From NCBI RefSeq assembly GCF_024055575.1, contig NZ_JAMXOE010000005.1, positions 1 through 64,000 on the forward strand: a DNA stretch of 64,000 nt, written 5' to 3'. A model generated the notes under the pieces. The model saw nothing but the letters and a program-made list of their open reading frames with translations. It was not told where the DNA came from and ran no database searches. This document shows, in pieces, positions 35,014 through 43,399 of the stretch. The DNA comes from Mucilaginibacter flavidus (GTDB taxonomy: Bacteria > Bacteroidota > Bacteroidia > Sphingobacteriales > Sphingobacteriaceae). Positions within the stretch are counted from its first letter, which is position 1. Every line of letters begins with the position of its first letter. Made by a program: the position numbers and the translations under genes.

Positions 35014-35195
35014 TGTCTACTAATTTGGTGGGTGAAAATTACTCATTTTTCGAGAAAAGAGGTAATAAATAAAGGCTTTTTAAATTATTTTAGGAAGTTT
35101 TATTTAGGCCCTTTTTCGATCTTATTGGCATTTCATCTACAAACAGGAAATAGTATCCTTTTAATTTATACTTTTAACATAATCAGCGGAACCAT

Positions 35196-35864
35196 ATGAA
35201 AAAGGTAACTTATTTATCAATTAGTGTTATGTTGCTTCTTGCACACACCGGTTACTGTCAAAAAATCAGGACACTGTTTTATGACGATGTATTATACGGA
35301 AAAGTGAAACAGGTTATAGCATTAAACTATATCCCCGGAACAACGATTGTTGAGGTAACAGACACTACGTGGTACGACGAAAATGGAAATACTACAGAAA
35401 ATCACCGAAAAACAATGCGCGGAACACTCTTTAAAGAGAGGTATATTAATAGTAGTGATGCACATGGCAAAAAAATGGAAATCATTGGTAGCGAGCGTGA
35501 CCAGGTACTAAGCACTAAATTTAATGAAAATGGGATTTTAGCTGAATATAGCAGCCACTTTAAAAACGGGAGTTTGAATTTCAGGAGCACCTATAAATAT
35601 GATGATAAAAATAATATGGTGGAATACATCAGTTTTGATAAGAGCAATATATTAACACAAAAACGAACTTACAAATATGACGGCAACGACAGGCTAATTT
35701 CACTTGATATATGGGCGCAAAGCGGAAACCTACTCTTTCATACGGACTTTGATTATTCTGGCGTTGATAAAATTGGCAACTGGACGAGACGTATAGGACA
35801 CAGAAAATCACCAAACGGGAAACCAGAAGATGTAACAATAGTTCGGCAGATTGAATATTATTGA
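35196..35864 (+). CDS. Secreted protein with YD-type repeats, function unknown
   Basis: 222 residues. A signal peptide (MKKVTYLSISVMLLLAHTGYC) with probable cleavage after the GYC/Q region. The body contains short RHS-like units: TWYDENGN, YKYDDKNNMVEYISFD, YKYDGNDRLISLDIW, FDYSG. These beta-hairpin repeats occur in many Bacteroidota surface proteins without a known function. Codon use is more AT-rich than in acs. Neighbours give no clue. Confidence 0.6.
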   Translation: MKKVTYLSISVMLLLAHTGYCQKIRTLFYDDVLYGKVKQVIALNYIPGTTIVEVTDTTWYDENGNTTENHRKTMRGTLFKERYINSSDAHGKKMEIIGSERDQVLSTKFNENGILAEYSSHFKNGSLNFRSTYKYDDKNNMVEYISFDKSNILTQKRTYKYDGNDRLISLDIWAQSGNLLFHTDFDYSGVDKIGNWTRRIGHRKSPNGKPEDVTIVRQIEYY

Positions 35865-36050
35865 GAGATGACGGCAGGTTCAACAGGCGACTTATAGAGT
35901 AAAACTCGCGCCTTAATAACTTTCGCAATGTTCAAAACTATCCCCTTAAAATAATTTGAAAAAATAATTTAAATCAGTATTGCCTATTTCACTTAAAATC
36001 CTGATATTTGCAAACTCTTTACAAAAAGGGAGAATTAAAAAGATTTCGTC

Positions 36051-36284
36051 ATGTCAAGAATTTGTGATTTAACAGGAAAGGCATCTTTAGTTGGTAATAA
36101 CGTTTCAAACTCAAACGTTAAAACAAAACGCAGGTTCCATCCAAACTTAAAACTTAAGAAGTTTTATATTCCTGAAGAGGATAAATGGATTACCTTAAAG
36201 GTATCTACTTCGGCTGTTAAAACTATCAGCAAAAATGGTATCACTGCGTGTATCAATAAATTTGTAAAAAAAGGATACATTTAG
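36051..36284 (+). CDS. rpmB: 50S ribosomal protein L28
   Basis: 77 residues. [20 protein letters not shown], then [12 protein letters not shown] and [27 protein letters not shown] are typical of L28. It opens a three-gene group with rpmG and the DUF4295 gene. A TGATATTTGC-like box lies about 45 bp upstream. The gap to rpmG holds CACTAATTCAC-type repeats. Confidence 0.97.
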   Translation: MSRICDLTGKASLVGNNVSNSNVKTKRRFHPNLKLKKFYIPEEDKWITLKVSTSAVKTISKNGITACINKFVKKGYI

Positions 36285-36287
36285 TAG

Positions 36288-36376
36288 ATGGTTGTTGGTT
36301 GATTAGGTGAGTGGTTGATTAAGTTTAGCTGCAAGTCCAAAATCACTAATTTACTCATTCGCTAAATCAATAAATA
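36288..36376. repeat. CACTAATTCAC intergenic repeat, copy 4
   Basis: Sequence between rpmB and rpmG: GGTTGATTAGGTGAGTGGTTG on the left and ATCACTAATTTACTCATTCG on the right, an inverted arrangement of the word family. Confidence 0.5.
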
Positions 36377-36383
36377 GAAGAAA

Positions 36384-36566
36384 ATGGCTAAGAAAGGCAA
36401 TAGGGTTCAGGTAATTTTAGAATGCACCGAGCATAAAACAAGCGGCATGCCTGGTATGTCTCGTTACATTACTACCAAGAACAAGAAAAACACAACAGAA
36501 AGACTGGAAATGAAAAAATTCAACCCGGTTTTAAGGAAAGTAACTGTTCACAAAGAAATTAAGTAA
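36384..36566 (+). CDS. rpmG: 50S ribosomal protein L33
   Basis: 60 residues: [52 protein letters not shown]. The zinc-finger cysteine pairs of the C+ type are absent (only one Cys remains), so this is the zinc-free form. Second gene of the rpmB-rpmG-DUF4295 group. Confidence 0.96.
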   Translation: MAKKGNRVQVILECTEHKTSGMPGMSRYITTKNKKNTTERLEMKKFNPVLRKVTVHKEIK

Positions 36567-36569
36567 TTT

Positions 36570-36620
36570 GTTGATTAGTCGACGTTAAATCACTAATTCA
36601 CCAACTCACTAATTCAAAAT
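36570..36620. repeat. CACTAATTCAC intergenic repeat, copy 5
   Basis: AATCACTAATTCACCAACTC, then ACTAATTCAAAA, ending 10 bp before the ATG of the DUF4295 gene. Confidence 0.6.
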
Positions 36621-36629
36621 TAAAAAAAC

Positions 36630-36791
36630 ATGGCAAAGAAAGTAGTTGCAACACTGAAAGTAGCAGGTAAAGGCAAAGAATATTCAAAAGTTATAACAAT
36701 GGCTAAGTCGCCGCGTACAGGTGCTTACTCATTCAAAACACAAATCGTAGCTAACGATTTCGTTAAGGATGCGATAGCCGGAAAATTATAA
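36630..36791 (+). CDS. DUF4295 family small basic protein
   Basis: 53 residues from ATG 36630 to TAA 36791: MAKKVVATLKVAGKGKEYSK, then VITMAKSPRTGAYSFKTQIV, ending FVKDAIAGKL. This is the Bacteroidota-specific DUF4295 protein, always found next to L28 and L33. Its small size, basic charge and location suggest a ribosome-associated protein; that is inference. A terminator follows directly. Confidence 0.9.
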   Translation: MAKKVVATLKVAGKGKEYSKVITMAKSPRTGAYSFKTQIVANDFVKDAIAGKL

Positions 36792-36814
36792 GGATAATTT
36801 TTGACCACGATATT

Positions 36815-36848
36815 AAAGCCATCTTGTTTACACGGGAAGGCTTTTTTT
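36815..36848 (+). terminator. Terminator after the ribosomal protein group
   Basis: AAAGCC and GGCTTT stem followed by a T-run (T7 in total), closing rpmB-rpmG-DUF4295 before ftsY. Confidence 0.6.
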
Positions 36849-36849
36849 G

Positions 36850-36935
36850 TTAGTCTTGAGTCTGAAGTCTTAAGTCCGGAGTCAGAAAATCGGATATGCG
36901 GCTTAGGACTTTAGACTATCGACTTAAGACTCAAA
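36850..36935. repeat. GTCTTAAGTC-type intergenic repeat, copy 2
   Basis: TAGTCTTGAGTCTGAAGTCT and TTAGACTATCGACTTAAGAC occupy the space up to the ftsY start. The same words occur at 4100-4170. Confidence 0.6.
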
Positions 36936-36938
36936 AAC

Positions 36939-37904
36939 ATGGGATTATTCGATTTTTTCAAGAAAAAGGAAAGCACGCCACAGGAGCAAGAGGCGCTGGA
37001 TACCGGGTTGGAAAAAACCAAGGATAACTTTTTTTCAAAAATAACCAAGGTAGTTGCGGGTAAGTCATCTGTTAATGATGATGTGCTGGATGACCTTGAG
37101 GAAGTGCTGGTTACATCAGACGTTGGCGTTAAAACCACCCTGAAGATCATCGAGCGTATACAAGCCCGCGTTGCCCGCGACAAATATGTAAGTACTTCTG
37201 AGCTTAACAGCCTGCTAAAGGACGAAATACAAAAACTTCTCGCCGAAAACAACAGCAACGATTTTACCAGTTTTGAATATGGCACCCAAAAACCCTATGT
37301 AATAATGGTGGTTGGCGTAAACGGCGTTGGCAAAACCACAACCATTGGTAAGTTGGCCCATAAATTAAAACTGGCCGGTAACAAAGTAGTATTAGGTGCA
37401 GCAGACACATTCCGTGCAGCTGCGGTTAGCCAGATACAGCTTTGGGGCGAACGTGTTGGCGTAAAAGTTGTGGCCCAGGCTATGGGGTCCGACCCTGCAT
37501 CAGTAGCTTACGATACCCTGCGCTCAGCAGTGGCCAATGGTGATGACGTAGCTATTATTGATACTGCGGGCCGTTTGCACAATAAAGTAGGCCTGATGAA
37601 TGAGCTTACCAAGATTAAAAATGTAATGCAAAAGGTGGTGCCTGGCGCCCCGCACGAGATTTTGCTGGTGCTGGATGCATCGACAGGGCAAAATGCCATT
37701 GAGCAATGCAAGCAATTTACCGAAGCAACCGATGTAAATGCCCTGGCTTTAACCAAGCTTGATGGTACTGCAAAAGGTGGTGTGGTAATAGGAATTTCGG
37801 ATCAATTTAAGATACCAGTAAAATATATAGGCGTGGGTGAAGCCATGAATGATTTGCAGCTGTTTGACAGGCAAGGGTTTGTGAACAGCCTGTTTAAACA
37901 ATAA
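36939..37904 (+). CDS. ftsY: Signal recognition particle receptor
   Basis: FtsY docks the SRP-ribosome complex at the inner membrane. 321 residues: a short acidic N-terminal part (no long A domain), helical N domain with [21 protein letters not shown], and the GTPase G domain with [17 protein letters not shown] (G1), DTAGRLHNK (G3) and [10 protein letters not shown] (G4). [12 protein letters not shown] is the family's insertion motif. It lies upstream of rimO as in many Bacteroidota. Confidence 0.96.
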   Translation: MGLFDFFKKKESTPQEQEALDTGLEKTKDNFFSKITKVVAGKSSVNDDVLDDLEEVLVTSDVGVKTTLKIIERIQARVARDKYVSTSELNSLLKDEIQKLLAENNSNDFTSFEYGTQKPYVIMVVGVNGVGKTTTIGKLAHKLKLAGNKVVLGAADTFRAAAVSQIQLWGERVGVKVVAQAMGSDPASVAYDTLRSAVANGDDVAIIDTAGRLHNKVGLMNELTKIKNVMQKVVPGAPHEILLVLDASTGQNAIEQCKQFTEATDVNALALTKLDGTAKGGVVIGISDQFKIPVKYIGVGEAMNDLQLFDRQGFVNSLFKQ

Positions 37905-37918
37905 AATTAAATAATACC

Positions 37919-38000
37919 GTCATTGCGAGGAACGAAGCAATCCCCGATGTGCAGAGCCGCTCTGCATAGTTTAGAGGTTGCTTCGTTCCTCGCAATGACG
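37919..38000. repeat. GTCATTGCGAGGAACGAAGCAATC-type palindrome, copy 2
   Basis: GTCATTGCGAGGAACGAAGC at the left is repeated in inverted form at the right (GCTTCGTTCCTCGCAATGAC), enclosing a GAGCGG/CTCTGC-like loop. It abuts the rimO start. Confidence 0.8.
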
Positions 38001-38016
38001 TATGGTAGAGAAAGCA

Positions 38017-39351
38017 ATGAGGACAAAGTCGATAAGTAAGCCGGAAATTATAAGCAAACCCCGTGTAAACGTGGTTACCCTTGGCTGCTCAAAAAACATA
38101 TACGATTCAGAAATATTGATGGGCCAGTTGAAAGGCAATCAATTCGATGTGGTGCACGAAGCCGAAAAGGTTAACAGCAATGATATTATTGTAATTAACA
38201 CCTGCGGCTTTATCGATAATGCCAAGCAGGAATCGATAGATACTATACTGCAATACAGCGAGCTTAAAGAACAGGGCAAGGTTGGGAAAGTAATTGTTAC
38301 CGGCTGCCTTTCTGAACGCTACAAACCCGAGTTGGAAGCCGAAATTACGAATGTCGATTCGTGGTTTGGGACTAATGATTTGCAAAATCTGTTAAGTTCG
38401 GTAGGCGCAAATTATAAACACGAACTGATTGGCGAGCGCCTGTTAACTACCCCAAAACATTTCGCTTACTTTAAAATAGCCGAGGGCTGTAACCGCCCCT
38501 GCTCGTTTTGTGCCATCCCCTTGATGCGCGGCAAACATTTGAGCCAGCCGATTGATCAGTTAGTTAAAGATGCTCAGGCCCTTGCCAAAAACGGCACCAA
38601 AGAACTGATATTGATTGCCCAGGATTTAACCTACTACGGACTAGACCTTTACGGCAAACGTAACCTGGACGATCTGCTTCGCCGCCTGTCGGATGTTAAC
38701 GGCATCGAATGGATACGCCTGCAATACGCCTACCCTTCAGGGTTCCCGATGGAGATCCTGGATGTGATGAACGAGCGCGACAATATTTGCAAATACATGG
38801 ATATGCCATTGCAGCACATCAGTGATAATATGCTGAAATCAATGCGCCGTGGTATTACCAAGCAAAAAACCATTGATGTGGTTAACGAAATCCGTGATAA
38901 GATGCCCGGCATTGCCATGCGTACCACGCTGATAACCGGTTACCCCGGCGAAACTGAGCAGGATTTTGAAGAAATGCAGCAATGGGTTGAAGAAACCAAG
39001 TTCGACCGGTTAGGTTGTTTTACTTACTCGCATGAAGAAAAAACTCACGCCTTTTCGTTGGTGGATGACGTACCTGATGAAGTAAAACAACAACGCGCTG
39101 ATGCGATAATGGAAATTCAGCAGGGAATCAGCTTTGATAAAAACCAGGAAAAGATAGGTAATACATACAAAGTACTGGTGGATAAGAAAGACGGCGGATA
39201 TTTTGTCGGTCGTACTGAATATGATTCGCCCGAGGTGGATAACGAGGTTTTAATAAATGCAGCCGTTGATTATGCCACCATTGGCAGCTTTGTAAACGTG
39301 CAAATTGATACCGCCGAGGACTTCGACCTTTATGGACATATTGTAAAATAA
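38017..39351 (+). CDS. rimO: Ribosomal protein S12 methylthiotransferase
   Basis: A radical-SAM enzyme that adds a methylthio group to Asp of ribosomal protein S12. About 444 residues: N-terminal UPF0004 domain with VVTLGCSKNIYDSEIL, the radical-SAM motif CNRPCSFCAIPLMRGKH (C-x3-C-x2-C), and a C-terminal TRAM-type domain. The three conserved N-terminal cysteines for the second cluster are visible in LGCSKN, NTCGFID and TGCLSERY. I prefer ATG 38017 (MRTKSISKPE); another ATG at 38002 lies 2 bp past the repeat. Confidence 0.95.
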   Translation: MRTKSISKPEIISKPRVNVVTLGCSKNIYDSEILMGQLKGNQFDVVHEAEKVNSNDIIVINTCGFIDNAKQESIDTILQYSELKEQGKVGKVIVTGCLSERYKPELEAEITNVDSWFGTNDLQNLLSSVGANYKHELIGERLLTTPKHFAYFKIAEGCNRPCSFCAIPLMRGKHLSQPIDQLVKDAQALAKNGTKELILIAQDLTYYGLDLYGKRNLDDLLRRLSDVNGIEWIRLQYAYPSGFPMEILDVMNERDNICKYMDMPLQHISDNMLKSMRRGITKQKTIDVVNEIRDKMPGIAMRTTLITGYPGETEQDFEEMQQWVEETKFDRLGCFTYSHEEKTHAFSLVDDVPDEVKQQRADAIMEIQQGISFDKNQEKIGNTYKVLVDKKDGGYFVGRTEYDSPEVDNEVLINAAVDYATIGSFVNVQIDTAEDFDLYGHIVK

Positions 39352-39463
39352 ACAGGTTTTAGGCTAGCCTTCTTGATTTTAGAAATTTAAAATCTAAATT
39401 CGGCTTGGTTTTGTTTGATGCCGCTGTTAAATCCGACATCGAAAATCCGACATCCGAAATTCA

Positions 39464-41065
39464 ATGGACTCAGCCTGTATAAACTATAAAGACACAGGGG
39501 CCTTCTCCCCCACCGTTATCGATTACCTTGAAGATGCCCCGGCGCTTCGCCCTTTTTATGGTTGCCGCCCCGATTTTAACGGCTTTGCCGAACTCCTAAA
39601 AAGCAAAAAAGTTGTTGCTGACCGGAAAATTTTGGTTGAAGTATTACTAGATCAATACGCCAAATTAAGCGAGTTTAGCGGCAGCATAGAGTTCCCCCTT
39701 CAGGGGGTTAGGGGGCTCGCGAATAACAATACTTATACTGTTACTACTGGCCATCAGCTTAACATATTTGCCGGCCCGCTCTATTTTATCTATAAAATTG
39801 TAACTGCCATTAAATTGGCACAACAGCTAAAAAAGCATTTCCCGGATAAAGATTTTGTGCCTGTTTACTGGATGGCGAGCGAGGACCATGATTTTGCGGA
39901 GATAAATTACACCAACATTGGCGGCAAAAAAGTGCATTGGTGGTACGAAGCCTCAGGTGCAACCGGTCGCATCAATCCGGATACTATGCGGCAGGCAATC
40001 AACCAGTATAAGGGTGCACTTGGTATCGACCATCACGCCGATGAACTTGCTGAAATTGTTGAAACCGCATACACCAAATTCGACAAACTGGCCGATGCGA
40101 CCCGATACCTGGTAAACGCCCTGTTCGGCCAATACGGCTTGGTAATTATTGATGCAGATGACCATCGCTTTAAACAATCATTTGCACCAATAATTGAGCA
40201 GGACATCATCGAACAAAACAGCTTTAAGAATATTGAGGCTACCAATAAACAACTGCATGATTTAGGTGTACACATACAGGTTAACCCGCGCGAGATAAAC
40301 TTTTTTTACCTGCTTGATGGTCTGCGTGAGCGTATAACTTTCGAGGACGGCGCTTATAAAGTATTGAATACCGAAATTAGCTTTACAGAGGCTGAACTGA
40401 AAGCCGAGATTGCCCAATACCCCGAACGGTTTAGCCCCAACGTGGTTATGCGCCCACTATACCAGGAGTGCATTTTACCAAACATTGCTTACATTGGCGG
40501 CGGCGCGGAAGTAGTTTACTGGCTGGAGCTTAAATCCAACTTTGACCATTATAAGGTTGATTTCCCTATTCTTATACTGCGTAATTCGGGTTTGGTTATC
40601 GGAAAGGAAACCGCATCAAAAATCGCCAAAATGGATTTGCAGCCAGCCGACCTGTTTAAAAGCAGTGATGCGATAAAAAACGACTGGATAAAAAAGCACA
40701 GCGAACATACTTTATCCCTGGCTGATGAGTGGCGCGAGCTGACCGCAGTTTTTGAAAAACTAAAGCTGCGTGCGTACAAAATAGACAACACACTGGCCCC
40801 GTCAACAGAAGCCGTGCAGGCAAGGTTAAAACATGCTATTGACAACTTAGAGAAGAAATTAATAAAAGCAGAAAAACGCAATTATCACACCCGGCTGGAA
40901 CAGGTGGAACATATTAAAACTGACATTTTTCCGAAAGACAGCCTGCAGGAACGCACCGAAAATTTCGGTTTGTTTTATGTAAAATGGGGACAGGGTTTTA
41001 TTGATAAACTTGTTCGCGTTTTTGAGCCGCTTGACTTTAAGTTTACGGTGCTGACGGAGAAATAA
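39464..41065 (+). CDS. bshC: Bacillithiol biosynthesis cysteine-adding enzyme
   Basis: BshC adds cysteine to glucosaminyl-malate in the last step of bacillithiol synthesis. 533 residues, with the family's TVTTGHQLNIFAGPLYFIYKI and DKDFVPVYWMASEDHDFAEI in the first half and VVMRPLYQECILPNIAYIGGGAEVVYW in the middle. The C-terminal half is a coiled coil. An insertion of about ten residues (residues 76-85: IEFPLQGVRG) is encoded by an intergenic-type repeat at 39689-39717 that has entered the gene in frame. Confidence 0.92.
   Translation: MDSACINYKDTGAFSPTVIDYLEDAPALRPFYGCRPDFNGFAELLKSKKVVADRKILVEVLLDQYAKLSEFSGSIEFPLQGVRGLANNNTYTVTTGHQLNIFAGPLYFIYKIVTAIKLAQQLKKHFPDKDFVPVYWMASEDHDFAEINYTNIGGKKVHWWYEASGATGRINPDTMRQAINQYKGALGIDHHADELAEIVETAYTKFDKLADATRYLVNALFGQYGLVIIDADDHRFKQSFAPIIEQDIIEQNSFKNIEATNKQLHDLGVHIQVNPREINFFYLLDGLRERITFEDGAYKVLNTEISFTEAELKAEIAQYPERFSPNVVMRPLYQECILPNIAYIGGGAEVVYWLELKSNFDHYKVDFPILILRNSGLVIGKETASKIAKMDLQPADLFKSSDAIKNDWIKKHSEHTLSLADEWRELTAVFEKLKLRAYKIDNTLAPSTEAVQARLKHAIDNLEKKLIKAEKRNYHTRLEQVEHIKTDIFPKDSLQERTENFGLFYVKWGQGFIDKLVRVFEPLDFKFTVLTEK
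39689..39717. repeat. GTTCCCCCTT-YAGGGGG repeat inside bshC
   Basis: AGTTCCCCCTTCAGGGGG followed by TTAGGGGGCTC. It is the same element as at 42752-42780 in inverted orientation, and it is read through as part of the bshC frame. Confidence 0.7.
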
Positions 41066-41084
41066 ACCATTTTATATTTCACAA

Positions 41085-41624
41085 ATGACCTTTCAATCAA
41101 CCATCCTCATCATTCCCGGTCTTGGTAATTCAGGTCCGCAGCACTGGCAGTCGCTTTGGGAGCACAAATTTAATTTTAAGCGCGTTGAGCAAAAAGAATG
41201 GGATGCCCCGTTTTGCACCGACTGGATTGAAAACATCAATAACGAAGTTAAAAAGCATAATCCAGCCAATGTTATTTTGGTTGGCCATAGCCTGGCTTGC
41301 TCAACTATAGCATACTGGGCCTTAAAATTTGATGTTAAAATCAAAGCCGCTTTGTTAGTTGGGCCGAGCGATACCGAGGCTGATAGTTACCCGCAGGGAA
41401 CAACCGGCTTTAGACCCGTCCCGTTATTTAACCTGCCATTTAAAACTATAGTTGCCGCCAGCACCAATGACTTTTTTGTAACCTACGAACGCGCCAAACT
41501 TTTTGCCGATAGCTGGGGCAGTGAGCTGGTTAATGTTGGCGATGCAGGGCATATCAATGTATCATCGGGGTACGGGGAGTGGAATGATGGATTGGAATTA
41601 TTGAAGCGATTGGACTCACTATAA
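41085..41624 (+). CDS. RBBP9/YdeN-type serine hydrolase
   Basis: 179 residues of the small alpha/beta hydrolase family related to YdeN and RBBP9. The N-terminal ILIIPGLGNSGPQHWQSLWE is the family signature, the nucleophile elbow is VGHSLACSTIAYW, and catalytic Asp and His are near STNDFFVTYERA and GDAGHINVSSGYGEW. The substrate is unknown. It is followed by an exact 14-bp palindrome and then the Ldh-family oxidoreductase. Confidence 0.85.
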   Translation: MTFQSTILIIPGLGNSGPQHWQSLWEHKFNFKRVEQKEWDAPFCTDWIENINNEVKKHNPANVILVGHSLACSTIAYWALKFDVKIKAALLVGPSDTEADSYPQGTTGFRPVPLFNLPFKTIVAASTNDFFVTYERAKLFADSWGSELVNVGDAGHINVSSGYGEWNDGLELLKRLDSL

Positions 41625-41635
41625 AATGGGTATCA

Positions 41636-41666
41636 GATTTACGAAGTTTATAAAACTTCGTAAATC
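41636..41666. repeat. Perfect 14-bp palindrome between the hydrolase and the Ldh-family gene
   Basis: GATTTACGAAGTTT, ATA loop, then the exact complement AAACTTCGTAAATC. No T-run follows; the TATATTTG box of the next gene begins 12 bp later. Confidence 0.65.
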
Positions 41667-41678
41667 TTACAGACTGTT

Positions 41679-41686
41679 TATATTTG
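41679..41686 (+). promoter_or_regulatory. -7 box 4 nt before the Ldh-family start
   Basis: TATATTTG matches TAnnTTTG exactly and ends 4 nt before ATG 41691. No good TTTG element is seen at the usual distance, where the palindrome ends. Confidence 0.4.
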
Positions 41687-41690
41687 CCGC

Positions 41691-42770
41691 ATGCTTATCT
41701 CCCAATCAGCCCTTCGCGCTTTCACCGAAAACATATTTCTCGCCATGGGCTGCAGTGCCGAACATGCCAAGCTGGCTGCCGATGTTTTATTGCAGGCCGA
41801 TTTACGCGGCATTGATTCACACGGCGTGGCCCGACTGATTGGCTACGTAAGGCTTTGGGAGAGCAAACGCATTAATACCAGCCCCAACATCACGATAGTG
41901 CACCAAACGCCCACCACGGCCACCGTTGACGGCGATGCAGGTCTGGGTTTAATAGTTGCTCCCTTTGCGATGCAATTGGCTATTGAAAAAGCGGAGCAAT
42001 ACGGTTCAGGTTGGATTTCGGTGCGCAACAGCAACCATTTTGGTATAGCAGGTTATCACGCTTTAATGGCCGTTGAAAGAAACATGATCGGCTTTGCCAT
42101 GACCAATGCCAGTCCGCTGGTGGCGCCAACTCATTCAAGCGAGCGGCTATTAGGTACAAATCCGATGTGTTACGCTTTTCCGGCAGGCAAATACCCGCCA
42201 GTAGTGGTTGATATGGCTACTTCGGCAGCGGCGAATGGCAAGCTTGAGATAGCACAACGTGCAGGCAAGCCTGTTCCGGATGGATGGATACAGGACGCCG
42301 AAGGCAATTACACCACCGACCCGCACGCGTTAAAATCAGGCGGATCGCTTTTACCCTTAGGCGGTGATAAAGACCATGGCAGCCATAAAGGGTTTGGTTT
42401 AAGTGCAACTGTCGATATCCTTTCGGCTGTACTATCCGGCGCTAACTATGGCCCCTGGGTGCCGCCATTTGTTTCCTTCCTGCAGCCGCCCGCCGACCCG
42501 GTGGGCCTGGGCATTGGGCATTTTGTTGGCGCTATGCGGGTTGACGGCTTTCGTCCAATTGACGAATTTAAATCACATATGGATAACTGGATAAACCGCT
42601 TTAAATCGGCAAAAACGGTTGACCCCGACCAAAAAGTCATTATTCCCGGTGAGCCAGAACTGGAAGCAAAAGCACACAGGAAAGTGAATGGTATACCGCT
42701 GGTTGATGCGGTGGTGGATGACTTGAATGGGTTGGCGGAGAAGTTCGGGATAGGCCCCCTAGCCCCCTAA
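41691..42770 (+). CDS. Ldh family (malate/L-lactate/ureidoglycolate-type) oxidoreductase
   Basis: An NAD(P)-dependent dehydrogenase of the Ldh2 fold, 359 residues. DLRGIDSHGVARLIGYV carries the catalytic His region, and VRNSNHFGIAGYHALMA and LLGTNPMCYAFPAG are family hallmarks. Exact substrate (malate, sulfolactate, ureidoglycolate) cannot be told. The last residues, GPLAP, are encoded by the GTTCCCCCTT-type repeat at 42752-42780, so the natural C-terminus has probably been replaced. A TATATTTG box sits 4 nt before the ATG. Confidence 0.88.
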   Translation: MLISQSALRAFTENIFLAMGCSAEHAKLAADVLLQADLRGIDSHGVARLIGYVRLWESKRINTSPNITIVHQTPTTATVDGDAGLGLIVAPFAMQLAIEKAEQYGSGWISVRNSNHFGIAGYHALMAVERNMIGFAMTNASPLVAPTHSSERLLGTNPMCYAFPAGKYPPVVVDMATSAAANGKLEIAQRAGKPVPDGWIQDAEGNYTTDPHALKSGGSLLPLGGDKDHGSHKGFGLSATVDILSAVLSGANYGPWVPPFVSFLQPPADPVGLGIGHFVGAMRVDGFRPIDEFKSHMDNWINRFKSAKTVDPDQKVIIPGEPELEAKAHRKVNGIPLVDAVVDDLNGLAEKFGIGPLAP

Positions 42771-42780
42771 AGGGGGAACT
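42752..42780. repeat. GTTCCCCCTT-YAGGGGG repeat across the Ldh-family stop codon
   Basis: AGGCCCCCTAGCCCCCTAAA then GGGGGAACT, the inverse of the copy inside bshC at 39689-39717. It supplies the TAA stop (42768-42770). Confidence 0.7.
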
Positions 42781-42806
42781 TTTAACGGAATTTTGTATTG
42801 AATTAT

Positions 42807-43145
42807 TTAGGTTATCTCTAGAAATGCAATATCTGCCTGTGCTGGGTCGATAAAATTCAATATTGATTCGGCGTTATATATTAACTTGTTGGCTATTTTT
42901 AAATTAGAGGAATTTCCGAAACGTAACCAAATTATTTTAGGCGGCGCCCCCTTTAGTGTTGCAAGGTCAATAAAATCGCTATCGAAAGTTACAATTGTAT
43001 ATTTGTTTTCTAATGCGTAACTCCATATTTCGCTATCAGAGGCGTCTTCTAAACCTAACGCTCTTACCTAATCGACTTTCTTAAATGTGTTAATCAACAG
43101 GGGAACAACTCTGAAAGAAATATTTTGGTCGAGCAAAATTTTCAC
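42807..43145 (-). pseudogene. DUF5615 PIN-like toxin with an in-frame stop
   Basis: Read on the minus strand from GTG 43145, the frame gives KILLDQNISFRVVPLL, then TAG at 43070-43068 (codon 26), then VRALGLEDASDSEIWSYALE, TIVTFDSDFIDL, GAPPKIIWLRFGN and ends at TAA 42809-42807. This is a full-length DUF5615 protein of 112 codons apart from the amber codon. Such PIN-like proteins are toxins paired with DUF433 antitoxins. Its GTG overlaps the antitoxin stop by 4 nt (GTGA), the normal arrangement. It is most likely a recently inactivated toxin; a sequencing error at one base is the alternative. Confidence 0.85.
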
Positions 43146-43363
43146 GAAACAACTCTTAATTTATGTTCCTTATCTGCAGCGTACGAAAGGCAAGCCTTTA
43201 TAGCCTCCTCTGTTAGTTCAGGAAAATCGGCAATAATATCGGCTGTAGACATTCCCTCCGAAAGCCAACTCAAAACATCATAAACAGAGATTCTTGTACC
43301 GATAATAATTGGCTTACCAAACCTTTTTCCGGGGTTAATTTCAATATATTCGGCGTAATTCAT
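43142..43363 (-). CDS. DUF433 family antitoxin
   Basis: 73 residues: YIEINPGKRFGKPIIIGTRISVYDVL, then GMSTADIIADFPELTEEAIKACLSYA. DUF433 proteins have a small DNA-binding domain and are the antitoxin partners of DUF5615 proteins. It is upstream of, and coupled to, the interrupted toxin. A TAACTTTA box on the minus strand (43375-43368) ends 4 nt before the ATG, so it may be its own promoter. Confidence 0.88.
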   Translation of the reverse strand: MNYAEYIEINPGKRFGKPIIIGTRISVYDVLSWLSEGMSTADIIADFPELTEEAIKACLSYAADKEHKLRVVS

Positions 43364-43367
43364 ACGT

Positions 43368-43375
43368 TAAAGTTA
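43368..43375 (-). promoter_or_regulatory. -7-like box before the DUF433 antitoxin
   Basis: On the minus strand TAACTTTA (7 of 8 positions of TAnnTTTG) ends 4 nt before the antitoxin ATG. Confidence 0.3.
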
Positions 43376-43399
43376 GCAATATTCTCTTAAACTCTAAAA

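Noticed and set aside
42807..43145. Translational recoding (readthrough or pyrrolysine) at the TAG in the DUF5615 gene
   Set aside because: No recoding signal or pyl genes are visible; simple inactivation is the plainer reading.
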